64,000 nt of DNA, taken from positions 62,001 to 126,000 of the forward strand of contig NZ_JAPCIO010000001.1 in NCBI RefSeq assembly GCF_025909975.1. Direction: 5' to 3'. The position numbers and the translations under genes are program-made. This DNA is from Flavobacterium lacisediminis. Lineage in GTDB: Bacteria > Bacteroidota > Bacteroidia > Flavobacteriales > Flavobacteriaceae. Of this stretch, positions 7,554 through 16,236 are shown in pieces (position 1 is the stretch's first letter; each line of letters starts with the position of its first letter). Below the pieces are notes generated by a model that was not told the origin of the DNA, did not search any database, and was given only the letters and a program-made list of their open reading frames with translations.

Positions 7554-9263
7554 ATGAAAAAACTTTACACTTTATTATTAATCGTAGTAAGCAATTTGTC
7601 TTTTGGACAAGTTTTCTACTCTGAAAACATGGGAACACCTGGTGGAACCACAACAATTGCCGCTAATACATTTCAAAACACATCGCCTATTTTATATTCT
7701 GGAACAGCAGATGTTAGAGCGTCTACCGCATCTACAGGATATTCTGGGGCTTCAGCCGGAGGTAATGTTTATTTTGCAAGTAACACAACTAACTCTTTTT
7801 TAATTGAAGGAATAAACACATCAACATATAACACTGCAGAATTACAACTTAGTTTTGGACATCACAAAAACACTACAGCTGGAAATAATGAATTAATTGT
7901 TGAGGTTAGTACAAATGGAACCACGTTTACCCCTCTTACATACTCAAGAGCAACGGGAACTGGAACAGCAAATTGGACATTAATAACAATAACTTCAGGA
8001 ATTCCAAGTACAAGTAATCTAAGAATACGTTTTACACAATCCTCTACAACAACTCAATTTAGAATTGATGATGTTAAATTGAATAATGTTTCTGCCTCTT
8101 GTACACTTACTCTTGGGACAGCCGTAACTGCCTGTACAGCTTCTACTTCATTATTAGACAACTACACTGTTACTATTCCATACACTGGAGGAGCAAATGC
8201 AACTTACACTATATCAACTTTAGGTACAGTATCTGGCGATAATCCAACTTCTGTAGCAGCAGGAAACATTGTTATTACTTTTACTGAAGGAACCGCTTAT
8301 TCAATTACTATAACCGGCGGAACATGTAATTTAAATGTAACTGGAGCAAGCCCAGAATGTAAAGTAACTAATACATTACCATTTAACGAACCATTCAACT
8401 ATTCTGCTGGAACAGCATTAAGCACATCACAATTTTGGACAAATACTTCTGTAGGTTCTGATGAAATATTAGCAGTTGCTAGTAGTTTGAATTATACTGG
8501 AATTACTTCTACAGGAGGAGCAGTTGCGTTTACTGGAACAGGAAGTGACACTAAAGCTCCTTTCACTACAGTTAATACCGATGCAGTTTACGCTTCTTTT
8601 TTATCTAGTGTTACAGACATCACTGGAGTTACAGGTACATCGTATTTTGCGATTTTATCAGATGCATCAAATTCATTTACTGTAGCTAGAGTATGGATTA
8701 AAAATGATGGAACTCAGTACCAATATGGTCTAAGTCCTACTGGGCTTGTAGGTGATGTTGTTTGGTCAACTAATCTATACAATGTTGGAACAACACAATA
8801 TTTAGTCTTAAGACACAATTTTGCTTCAAACACTTTATCTTTATTCGAGAACCCAACAATTGGAGGAACTGCAAGTTCTACAATTAATGTAACACCAGCA
8901 ACTGCAATAACAAATTTTGCAGGTTTTATTTTAAGACAAGAATCAGCAACTAATACTCCAGCAATGATTATTGATGAACTAACAATTAGTTCAACACCAA
9001 ACTTCACTCTATCATCAAATTCATTCAATGCAATTGAAGGTTTAACAATGTATCCAAATCCATTAAAAGGAAATACATTATTCTTAACTTCTTCTGCAAA
9101 CGCGAACATGTCAGTTCAAATTTTTGATTTATTAGGTAAAGAAGTTGTAAAATCAGATGTAATTAACAATACAGTAAACGTTTCTAATTTAGAAGAAGGT
9201 ATTTATGTAGTTAAAGTTACAGAAGAAGGTAAAACTGCAACAAGAAAATTAGTTATTCAGTAA
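7554..9263 (+). CDS. Secreted modular protein with T9SS type A sorting domain
   Basis: 569 residues from ATG 7554. The in-frame ATG at 7515 overlaps the promoter and is rejected. Signal peptide M-K-K-L-Y-T to S-F-G-Q (1-19), then a jelly-roll-like module (about 20-180), a Cys-containing module starting S-C-T-L-T-L-G (about 182-270), a second beta-sandwich module (about 275-475), and the sorting domain (I-E-G-L-T-M-Y-P-N-P to the end). Such modules often accompany secreted flavobacterial nucleases and adhesins, but no catalytic site is visible. Its ends are nearly identical to those of the next gene. Confidence 0.75.
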   Translation: MKKLYTLLLIVVSNLSFGQVFYSENMGTPGGTTTIAANTFQNTSPILYSGTADVRASTASTGYSGASAGGNVYFASNTTNSFLIEGINTSTYNTAELQLSFGHHKNTTAGNNELIVEVSTNGTTFTPLTYSRATGTGTANWTLITITSGIPSTSNLRIRFTQSSTTTQFRIDDVKLNNVSASCTLTLGTAVTACTASTSLLDNYTVTIPYTGGANATYTISTLGTVSGDNPTSVAAGNIVITFTEGTAYSITITGGTCNLNVTGASPECKVTNTLPFNEPFNYSAGTALSTSQFWTNTSVGSDEILAVASSLNYTGITSTGGAVAFTGTGSDTKAPFTTVNTDAVYASFLSSVTDITGVTGTSYFAILSDASNSFTVARVWIKNDGTQYQYGLSPTGLVGDVVWSTNLYNVGTTQYLVLRHNFASNTLSLFENPTIGGTASSTINVTPATAITNFAGFILRQESATNTPAMIIDELTISSTPNFTLSSNSFNAIEGLTMYPNPLKGNTLFLTSSANANMSVQIFDLLGKEVVKSDVINNTVNVSNLEEGIYVVKVTEEGKTATRKLVIQ

Positions 9264-9281
9264 TTAATTTATAACATATTA

Positions 9282-9313
9282 AAAAGCACCAACTAATGTT
9301 GGTGCTTTTTTTA
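9282..9313 (+). terminator. Rho-independent terminator after gene 7554
   Basis: Stem GCACCAAC / GTTGGTGC flanked by A5 and T7, with a four-base loop. A close copy follows the next gene at 11100-11129. Confidence 0.92.
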
Positions 9314-9368
9314 TTAAACTAATTTCATAAAAAACTATAAATCATCATATTATTTGAAAAATACTTTA

Positions 9369-9376
9369 TAAATTTG
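9369..9376 (+). promoter_or_regulatory. -7 box of T9SS protein gene 9397
   Basis: TAAATTTG, a perfect TAnnTTTG, followed by CACC, 20 bases before the ATG at 9397. Confidence 0.65.
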
Positions 9377-9396
9377 CACCCCTTAAAAATCATAAA

Positions 9397-11079
9397 ATGA
9401 AAAAACTTTACACTTTATTTTTATTAGCATTTTCATTATTAACCTATTCACAAGGTTCAATAAATTTTGACACTGCAGCAAATTGGTCTGCAACTCCAGA
9501 CGCATATGGAAACCACACTTATACTGATGGCAACTTTACAATGACTGGAACAGACATTCTTAGAAACGGCACAACTTTACAAGATGGAGTTGCTGGCGCT
9601 TTAGGAACTTACTCAGTTAGACTAAGAAATAATGCAACTACCAATATTATTATGAATATTGCATCAGGTGGTGTTGGTACATTTTCTTTTCAAGTAAGAA
9701 GATGGGATGGAGCTCCAGCAACCGACCACACTGTTGAATATTCAACAAATAATGGATCAACTTGGACAAATTCATCTACAATAAATGCATCTGTAACTTC
9801 TGATTCAGGATGGAAAACAGTTAATGGTAGTATCAATAGTCCTAATACTAATATTCAAATCAGAATTAAATCAAATACTGTAAATGAAAGAATATTTGTT
9901 GATGATTTTTCTTGGACAGCTTCAAGCCCAGATCCAAGTCTTATTATAACTTCTCCTTCAAATGGAGCATTATACAATCCTACAATAAATAGTGTAAATA
10001 TCGCATTATCTGTTGCTAATTTCAATGTTGCAAACGGTACGGGAGATGGACACATCAGATATTCTGTAAATAGTGGTACTGGAGTTATGAAATATGACAC
10101 TACACCTATCGCTCTTACTAGCTTAACACCAGGATCATATTCAGTTTTTGTTGAATTGGTTAACAATTCTAACAACCCGATATCTCCTGCAAAAAATGCA
10201 ACTGTTACATTTGAAATAGCTTCTTATACAGTTGTACCAAATATTGCAGCCGTTAGAAATGACGTAATTACTAATGGTATTGGTAAATATTACCATATCA
10301 CAGGAGAGGCTGTAGTAACATATGCTAGAACAACAAGAAATCAAAAATACATTCAAGATAGTTCAGCTGCGATACTAATTGACGACAATACTAATGTTAT
10401 TACAAACCCATTTGTAATTGGCAATGGTATGACAGGATTAAAAGGGCAAACTTCATTATTTAGTGGAACTTTACAATTATTGCCATTAGAAAATATTTCA
10501 GCTTCATCATCAGGAAATGTTATTACACCAGAAGTAGTTACAATAGCGGCAATTACTGGAAATATTGAAGCATATGAAAGTGAGTTAGTAAGATTAAATA
10601 CGGTTACTTTTTTAGAAGGAAATGGAACAAATACTTTTATTAATCCACCTGCAACAAATTACAACTTATCTGATGGAACAAACACAATTACTTTTAGAAC
10701 TTCATTCGTAGAATCTGATTATATTGGACAAACAGTACCGGTTGGATCTAGAAACCTTGCAGTTTTAGTAACTGATTTTGCGGGAACTGCTCAAGTTACT
10801 GCACGTTCAATAGCTGATACTAATTTATCAACAAGAGGTTTTGATGCAATCGAAGGTTTAAAAATGTATCCAAACCCATTAAAAGGAAATACATTATATT
10901 TAACTTCAACAGCAAATACTGAGATGTCAGTTCAAATTTTTGACATCGTTGGAAAAGAAGTTGTAAAATCAAAAGTAATCAATAACACTGTAAATGTTTC
11001 TGGTTTAAACGCTGGAGTTTACATTGTAAAAATTACTGAAGAAGGTAAAACTGCTACAAGAAAATTAGTTATTCAATAA
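9397..11079 (+). CDS. Secreted OB-fold-type modular protein with T9SS type A sorting domain
   Basis: 560 residues. Signal peptide M-K-K-L-Y-T to T-Y-S-Q (1-19), a jelly-roll-like module (about 20-175), an immunoglobulin-like module (about 178-285), then a DUF5689/YhcR-type OB-fold region (about 288-470, with Y-H-I-T-G-E-A and Y-I-Q-D-S-S-A-A-I-L-I). The sorting domain I-E-G-L-K-M-Y-P-N-P closes the protein. The OB-fold module is often found in extracellular nucleases, but no endonuclease domain is visible here. Start, sorting domain and terminator match gene 7554, so the pair probably arose by duplication with replaced middles. Confidence 0.75.
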   Translation: MKKLYTLFLLAFSLLTYSQGSINFDTAANWSATPDAYGNHTYTDGNFTMTGTDILRNGTTLQDGVAGALGTYSVRLRNNATTNIIMNIASGGVGTFSFQVRRWDGAPATDHTVEYSTNNGSTWTNSSTINASVTSDSGWKTVNGSINSPNTNIQIRIKSNTVNERIFVDDFSWTASSPDPSLIITSPSNGALYNPTINSVNIALSVANFNVANGTGDGHIRYSVNSGTGVMKYDTTPIALTSLTPGSYSVFVELVNNSNNPISPAKNATVTFEIASYTVVPNIAAVRNDVITNGIGKYYHITGEAVVTYARTTRNQKYIQDSSAAILIDDNTNVITNPFVIGNGMTGLKGQTSLFSGTLQLLPLENISASSSGNVITPEVVTIAAITGNIEAYESELVRLNTVTFLEGNGTNTFINPPATNYNLSDGTNTITFRTSFVESDYIGQTVPVGSRNLAVLVTDFAGTAQVTARSIADTNLSTRGFDAIEGLKMYPNPLKGNTLYLTSTANTEMSVQIFDIVGKEVVKSKVINNTVNVSGLNAGVYIVKITEEGKTATRKLVIQ

Positions 11080-11099
11080 TTAGTTTTTACTTCATATTG

Positions 11100-11129
11100 A
11101 AAAGCATCAACGAAAGTTGGTGCTTTTTT
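11100..11129 (+). terminator. Rho-independent terminator after gene 9397
   Basis: Stem AAGCATCAAC / GTTGGTGCTT with one G-T wobble, a four-base loop and T6. Near copy of the terminator at 9282-9313. Confidence 0.9.
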
Positions 11130-11150
11130 AGTTATGACAAATTTGTTTCC

Positions 11151-11158
11151 TATTTTTG
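11151..11158 (+). promoter_or_regulatory. -7 box abutting the ATG of gene 11163
   Basis: TATTTTTG followed by CACC and then the ATG at 11163. With transcription normally starting a few bases past this box, the mRNA should be leaderless or nearly so. Confidence 0.6.
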
Positions 11159-11162
11159 CACC

Positions 11163-12143
11163 ATGATTTCACAAGAAGACATTTTCCAAATTGGCTCTAA
11201 AAAAGAATTTGAAAAAATTACTTTAAAAGTTTTTCGTCATCAGTACGATAACAATTTGGTGTATCAACAATTTTGCAACTTCTTGAAGAAAGACAAAACC
11301 AATGTGAAATCATTAACAGAAATTCCATTTTTACCCATTCAGTTTTTTAAAAGCCATACTGTTTTAAGTTCATCAGAACCTATTCAGCAAACATTTACAA
11401 GTAGCGGCACAACAGGAATGCAAACGAGTAAACACTTAGTTACAGATGTGAGTTGGTACGAAATGAGTTACCGCTTGGGATTTTCAGAATTCTACGGAAA
11501 TATTGAAGATTATTGTGTTCTAGCCTTGCTCCCATCCTATTTAGAGCGTGAAGGTTCTTCGTTGATTTACATGGTAGAAGATTTAATTAAAAGTAGTAAT
11601 CATGAAGATTCTGGATTTTATTTGAACAACTACGACGAATTGATTTCTAAATTGATTGAATTGGATAATTCAGGTCAGAATGTGATTTTAATAGGTGTTA
11701 CGTATGCTTTATTGGATTTAATTGAGAAACAAAAATTCCAATTAAAAAACACCATTATCATGGAAACCGGTGGCATGAAAGGCAAAAGAAAAGAAATGAT
11801 TCGCGAAGAATTACATTCGCTTTTATGCAACGGATTTGGGGTTTCTAAAATTCATTCTGAATATGGCATGACCGAATTACTTTCACAAGCGTATTCTCTT
11901 GGCGATGGTGTTTTCGAATGTCCACAATGGATGCAAGTTCTTATTCGCGATACGGAAGATGCGTTAACTTATGTTTCTGAAGGAAAAACTGGCGGAATTA
12001 ACGTGATTGATTTGGCTAATATCAATTCGTGTTCGTTTATTGCTACACAAGATTTGGGAAAAAAATATCCCAACCATTCTTTCGAAGTGTTGGGACGTTT
12101 TGATAATTCTGATATTCGTGGTTGCAACCTGATGGTTATTTAA
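11163..12143 (+). CDS. LuxE-like acyl-protein synthetase/acyltransferase
   Basis: 326 residues in the adenylate-forming LuxE/acyl-protein synthetase family. The AMP-binding loop F-T-S-S-G-T-T-G lies at residues 78-85, with E-T-G-G-M-K-G-K-R and H-S-E-Y-G-M-T-E-L further on, as expected for an enzyme that activates a carboxylate. The start at 11163 is chosen because the longer frame from 11097 runs through the upstream terminator. No LuxC-type reductase is next to it, so the acyl acceptor is unknown. It overlaps the convergent tyrS by 8 bases. Confidence 0.75.
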   Translation: MISQEDIFQIGSKKEFEKITLKVFRHQYDNNLVYQQFCNFLKKDKTNVKSLTEIPFLPIQFFKSHTVLSSSEPIQQTFTSSGTTGMQTSKHLVTDVSWYEMSYRLGFSEFYGNIEDYCVLALLPSYLEREGSSLIYMVEDLIKSSNHEDSGFYLNNYDELISKLIELDNSGQNVILIGVTYALLDLIEKQKFQLKNTIIMETGGMKGKRKEMIREELHSLLCNGFGVSKIHSEYGMTELLSQAYSLGDGVFECPQWMQVLIRDTEDALTYVSEGKTGGINVIDLANINSCSFIATQDLGKKYPNHSFEVLGRFDNSDIRGCNLMVI

Positions 12144-13425
12144 CCTTAATCACGTAATAATTTTTCTTTCCTTTTTGTAATAACAAGAATTGATTGTTGA
12201 TTAAATCTTCTTTAGTGATGATTTTATCTTCTCCTACTTTTTCTTTATTTAAAGAAATCGAGTTTTGTTTTAATTCTCTACGAGCATCACTATTAGAAGC
12301 TAAGAAGTTTGTTTTTGCTGCTAATGCTGCAATCATATCCAAACCAGCACTCAAATCTTCCATCGAAATTTCAGCTTGAGGAACGCCATCAAATACTTCT
12401 AAAAACGTTTTCTCATCTAATTTTTTTAATTCATCCATAGACGGACTAAAGAAAGCATTTGAAGCAGCAATTGCATTTTCTAAATCTGCTGCAGAATGTA
12501 CCATCACAGTAATTTCTTCTGCTAAACGTTTTTGCAATGCTCTTAAATGAGGTGCTTCGTTGTGTTCTACAATTAATTTTTCAATTGTTTCTTTATCTAA
12601 GAAAGTAAAAATCTTAATGTATTTTTCAGCATCAACATCCGAAGTATTTAACCAGTATTGGTAAAATTTGTAAGGAGAAGTTCTTTCTGCATCTAACCAA
12701 ATATTTCCACCTTCTGATTTTCCAAATTTTGTTCCATCTGCTTTTGTAATCAACGGACAAGTTAACGCATACGCTTTCCCAGATTCAATTCTACGAACTA
12801 ATTCTGTTCCGGTGGTGATATTTCCCCATTGGTCACTTCCACCCATTTGTAGCGTACATTTTTTAGCACGGTATAAATGTAAAAAGTCGTAACCTTGAAC
12901 TAATTGGTATGTAAATTCAGTAAACGACATTCCTTCTGAAGTTTCTCCAGTTAAACGTTTTTTAACCGAATCTTTCGCCATCATATAATTCACGGTAATG
13001 TGTTTTCCCACATCGCGAATGAAATCTAAGAATGAAAATTCTTTCATCCAATCGTAGTTGTTTACTAACTCCGCAGCATTAGCTTCCGCAGAAGTAAAAT
13101 CTAAAAAGCGAGCCAATTGTGCTTTAATCGCTTCTTGATTGTGACGCAAAGTAGCTTCATCTAACAAATTTCTTTCGTTAGATTTTCCTGATGGATCACC
13201 AATCATTCCAGTTGCTCCGCCTACAAGCGCTAACGGTTTATGACCACTCAATTGGAAATGTCTCAATAACATTACACCAACTAAATGTCCTATATGCAAT
13301 GAATCGGCGGTTGGATCAATACCCACATACGCCACACGCATCTGCTCCATCAAATGTTCTTCTGTGCCTGGCATTACGTCGTGGAGCATTCCTCTCCAAG
13401 TCACTTCTTCAATAAAATTTTTCAT
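12136..13425 (-). CDS. tyrS: Tyrosyl-tRNA synthetase
   Basis: 429 residues, class I synthetase charging tRNA-Tyr. The HIGH signature is H-I-G-H at residues 44-47. The KMSKS-type loop reads [18 protein letters not shown] is the tyrosine/tRNA-site motif, and the C-terminus is an S4-like RNA-binding domain ([11 protein letters not shown]). The start at 13425 (M-K-N-F-I-E-E) fits the family N-terminus; an earlier in-frame ATG at 13446 lies on the promoter box. Single gene, convergent with the LuxE-like gene. Confidence 0.95.
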   Translation of the reverse strand: MKNFIEEVTWRGMLHDVMPGTEEHLMEQMRVAYVGIDPTADSLHIGHLVGVMLLRHFQLSGHKPLALVGGATGMIGDPSGKSNERNLLDEATLRHNQEAIKAQLARFLDFTSAEANAAELVNNYDWMKEFSFLDFIRDVGKHITVNYMMAKDSVKKRLTGETSEGMSFTEFTYQLVQGYDFLHLYRAKKCTLQMGGSDQWGNITTGTELVRRIESGKAYALTCPLITKADGTKFGKSEGGNIWLDAERTSPYKFYQYWLNTSDVDAEKYIKIFTFLDKETIEKLIVEHNEAPHLRALQKRLAEEITVMVHSAADLENAIAASNAFFSPSMDELKKLDEKTFLEVFDGVPQAEISMEDLSAGLDMIAALAAKTNFLASNSDARRELKQNSISLNKEKVGEDKIITKEDLINNQFLLLQKGKKNYYVIKVK

Positions 13426-13443
13426 GTTCTTAAATAATTTGAG

Positions 13444-13451
13444 CAAAGATA
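13444..13451 (-). promoter_or_regulatory. -7 box of tyrS
   Basis: Minus-strand TATCTTTG, a perfect TAnnTTTG, 18 bases before the tyrS ATG at 13425. Short leader, no T-box-like structure. Confidence 0.65.
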
Positions 13452-13452
13452 G

Positions 13453-13494
13453 TTTTTAGTTTAAAAGTTTAAAAGTTTGAAGGTTTAAAAGTTA
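13453..13494. repeat. Short tandem spacer repeat
   Basis: Roughly ten-base direct repeats of the form AGTTTAAA(AG) recur about four times between tyrS and the divergent epimerase gene. They lie between the two promoters and code for nothing. Confidence 0.6.
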
Positions 13495-13515
13495 GTCCGT
13501 TTTTAAAAGATTTGC

Positions 13516-13523
13516 TATTTTTA
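13516..13523 (+). promoter_or_regulatory. -7 box close to the ATG of gene 13528
   Basis: TATTTTTA, one base off TAnnTTTG, only 4 bases before the ATG at 13528. The transcript is probably leaderless. Confidence 0.45.
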
Positions 13524-13527
13524 CATC

Positions 13528-14529
13528 ATGATTTTAGTCACAGGAGCAACAGGTTTAGTAGGTTCGCATTTGTTAGTACAACTTCTTCAAGAAAATGAGG
13601 AAGTTAAAGCGTTATTTCGTTCTGAAAAACAAATTGAAAAAGTAAAGAATGTTTTTGCTTTTCATAATCAAACCTCGCTTTTTGATAAAATCAATTGGGT
13701 AAAAGGCGATATTACTGATATTCCATCTTTGGAAATTGCTTTTGAAAATGTCACTCATGTGTATCATTGTGCTGCTTTGATTTCGTTTGATCCTTGTGAC
13801 GAAGACGAACTTCGAAAAATCAATATTGAAGGAACTGCAAACGTAGTGAATTGTTGCATTGATTTTGATGTAAAAAAACTTTGCCATGTAAGTTCGATTG
13901 CTGCCTTGGGAAATCCAAAAGAACACGAAACTACAATAACAGAAGAAACCGAATGGAACCCTGAAGAATTACACAGCGATTATGCCATTACGAAATATGG
14001 CGCCGAAATGGAAGTTCTACGTGGCCATCAAGAAGGTTTGGAAGTTGTAATTGTGAATCCGGGAGTAATTTTTGGTTATGGTTTCCCAAAAAAAGGCAGT
14101 GATGTAATTATTCAATCTGTAAAAAAAGGATTGTCGTTTTATACCAAAGGTAATATTGGAATTGTATCAGTTGAAGATGTCGTAAAAATTATGATACAAT
14201 TAATGAAAAGTAATAGTAACGGAGAACGTTATACTTTAGTGAGTGAAAACATTTCAACAAAATCCTTACTAAATTATATTGCAGAAGAATTAAAAGTAAA
14301 AAAACCTTCAATTGAAGCAACAAAATGGATGACTTCTATCGCTTGGCGAATGGATTGGTTGATTTCAAAATTACTAAACCGTAAAAGAAAATTAGCTAGA
14401 AGTACTGCAACTTCATCACATTCTACAACTACTTTTGATACTTTAAAAATTGAAAAGGAACTTAATTTTACTTTTCAGAAGAAAGAAAGCTATTTAAAAA
14501 CTATTCTACAGGAACGTAAGTTTGTTTAG
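13528..14529 (+). CDS. NAD-dependent epimerase/dehydratase (extended SDR)
   Basis: 333 residues, extended short-chain dehydrogenase fold. The dinucleotide-binding loop G-A-T-G-L-V-G is at 6-12, catalytic Ser in V-S-S (about 122-123), Tyr152 and Lys156 in Y-A-I-T-K. This is the full active-site set, so it should be an active NAD(P)-dependent oxidoreductase or epimerase. The family includes 3-beta-hydroxysteroid dehydrogenase-like and nucleotide-sugar enzymes, and the substrate cannot be told from sequence. Its last 29 bases overlap the convergent DUF4296 gene. Confidence 0.85.
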   Translation: MILVTGATGLVGSHLLVQLLQENEEVKALFRSEKQIEKVKNVFAFHNQTSLFDKINWVKGDITDIPSLEIAFENVTHVYHCAALISFDPCDEDELRKINIEGTANVVNCCIDFDVKKLCHVSSIAALGNPKEHETTITEETEWNPEELHSDYAITKYGAEMEVLRGHQEGLEVVIVNPGVIFGYGFPKKGSDVIIQSVKKGLSFYTKGNIGIVSVEDVVKIMIQLMKSNSNGERYTLVSENISTKSLLNYIAEELKVKKPSIEATKWMTSIAWRMDWLISKLLNRKRKLARSTATSSHSTTTFDTLKIEKELNFTFQKKESYLKTILQERKFV

Positions 14530-14890
14530 TTCCATCGTTAGTGTTTACTTTATTAGCATCTTGTTCAACTTTAATCTTTTCTTGCTCTAATCGCTCAATT
14601 ACTTTTTTATATATCTTTTTATATTTTCGAGCATTGGCTGCATAATATCTTTGGTTTTGACGATAAGTAACACTATCTATTTTATATTTTTCAAAAATAT
14701 ATTGATCCATTTCAATGTTATGATCTGTTAACTTATAAGGCATAGAACCATCTGTAGCCTGAAGAATTGAAATATCAAAAATAATATCTGCCATTACTTC
14801 TTCATCTAATAGATTATCAGGTTTTGGAGCTGGATTCTTAGAACAAGAAAACACAAATAAACTTAGTAATAAAAATAGTATTTGTTTCAT
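14501..14890 (-). CDS. DUF4296 lipoprotein
   Basis: 129 residues with a lipoprotein signal peptide ending V-F-S-C (Cys16), then a helical, charged domain of the DUF4296 family (L-L-D-E-E-V-M-A-D-I-I-F-D). The function is unknown. It is the last gene of a three-gene operon with pyrC and a polyprenol-phosphate mannosyltransferase, an order often seen in flavobacteria. Its ATG shares a base with the pyrC stop (TAATG). Confidence 0.8.
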   Translation of the reverse strand: MKQILFLLLSLFVFSCSKNPAPKPDNLLDEEVMADIIFDISILQATDGSMPYKLTDHNIEMDQYIFEKYKIDSVTYRQNQRYYAANARKYKKIYKKVIERLEQEKIKVEQDANKVNTNDGTKQTYVPVE

Positions 14891-16236
14891 TACACTTCTC
14901 TTTCAAATAATAATCGTTGTCCTGCTTTTGCTTCTTTTACTTTACCATTATGATAAACTAATTTCCCGTTAACAAAAGTATGTGTTACACGTGATTTAAA
15001 GTTATAGCCTTCAAAAGGAGACCAACCACATTTGGCGATAATATTTTCTTTTTTAACATTCCAAGGTAAATAAGCATTTACAATTGCAATATCTGCATAA
15101 TATCCTTCCTTAATAAATCCTCTTTTCTCGATTTTGAAAATTTTGGCTGGATTGTGACACATCTTTTCTACAATCTTTTCTACTGAAATTTTCCCTTGGT
15201 GATGTGCTTCAAACATTGCCACAACAGCATGTTGAACCAGCGGCCCACCAGAAGGACACGTCAAATAAGGATTACACTTCTCTTCTAAAGTATGAGGAGC
15301 ATGATCTGTTGCAATAACATCAATTCTGTCATCTAGTAACGCTTTCCACAAAGCATCTTTATCTGCTTGTGTTTTTACTGCAGGATTCCATTTAATTAAA
15401 GAACCTTTTGCGTCATAATCAGCATCAGTAAACCATAAATGATGGATACATACTTCTGCAGTAATTTGCTTTTGTTCTAATGGAATCTTATTAGTAAACA
15501 AGTCCATTTCTTTTGCTGTTGACAAATGAAATACGTGTAAACGCGCACCTGTTTTCTTAGCTAATTCAATTGCTTTTGAAGACGACAAATAACACGCCTC
15601 GGCACTTCGAATTAAGTGATGGTATTTCATTGGGATATCATCACCGTATTCTTCTTTGTATTTTTGAGTATTGGCTTTAATAGTAGCTTCATCTTCACAA
15701 TGAACCGCAATTAACATCTTCGTTGATGAAAAAATCTTTTCTAAAACTTCTGGATTATCTACCAACATATTTCCAGTAGAAGAACCTAAAAACAATTTAA
15801 TTCCAGCTACATTTCTTGGATTAGTTTTTAAAACTTCTTCCAAATTATCATTGGTTCCTCCCATCATAAACGAATAATTCGCATACGATGTTTTAGCGGC
15901 AATTTGATATTTATCTTCTAAAAGTTCTTGGGTGACTGCATTTGGAACCGTATTCGGTTGTTCAATAAACGAAGTAATTCCACCAGCAACCGCTGCTTTA
16001 CTTTCCGTCTCAATAGTTCCTTTGTGAGTAAGTCCTGGCTCTCTAAAATGCACTTGGTCATCGATAGCTCCTGGCATTACATAACTTCCTTCTGCATCAA
16101 TAATAACGCAGTCTGACGATTTTGGACTAATTTGCTTGGCGATTTCTTTTATGAATTCATTTTCAATCAATATATCACCTTCAAAAACAACTCCTTCGTT
16201 TACAATCTTGGCATTTCTAATTAAAAAACAACTCAT
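14890..16236 (-). CDS. pyrC: Dihydroorotase
   Basis: 448 residues, amidohydrolase fold, the class I (PyrC/CAD-type) dihydroorotase of pyrimidine synthesis. Metal-site motifs are D-D-Q-V-H-F-R-E-P-G (60-68), G-I-K-L-F-L (bridging Lys), H-C-E-D-E, H-V-F-H-L-S and D-V-I-A-T-D-H-A-P-H. The usual H-x-H pair reads Q61-V-H63, so one expected metal ligand is Gln (bases 16054-16056). The rest of the site is intact. Translationally coupled to its neighbours on both sides by TAATG overlaps. Confidence 0.9.
   Translation of the reverse strand: MSCFLIRNAKIVNEGVVFEGDILIENEFIKEIAKQISPKSSDCVIIDAEGSYVMPGAIDDQVHFREPGLTHKGTIETESKAAVAGGITSFIEQPNTVPNAVTQELLEDKYQIAAKTSYANYSFMMGGTNDNLEEVLKTNPRNVAGIKLFLGSSTGNMLVDNPEVLEKIFSSTKMLIAVHCEDEATIKANTQKYKEEYGDDIPMKYHHLIRSAEACYLSSSKAIELAKKTGARLHVFHLSTAKEMDLFTNKIPLEQKQITAEVCIHHLWFTDADYDAKGSLIKWNPAVKTQADKDALWKALLDDRIDVIATDHAPHTLEEKCNPYLTCPSGGPLVQHAVVAMFEAHHQGKISVEKIVEKMCHNPAKIFKIEKRGFIKEGYYADIAIVNAYLPWNVKKENIIAKCGWSPFEGYNFKSRVTHTFVNGKLVYHNGKVKEAKAGQRLLFEREV

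Noticed and set aside
11097..11162. Longer N-terminus of the LuxE-like protein starting at 11097
   Set aside because: It would be translated across a strong terminator and the promoter box; the family N-terminus fits ATG 11163.
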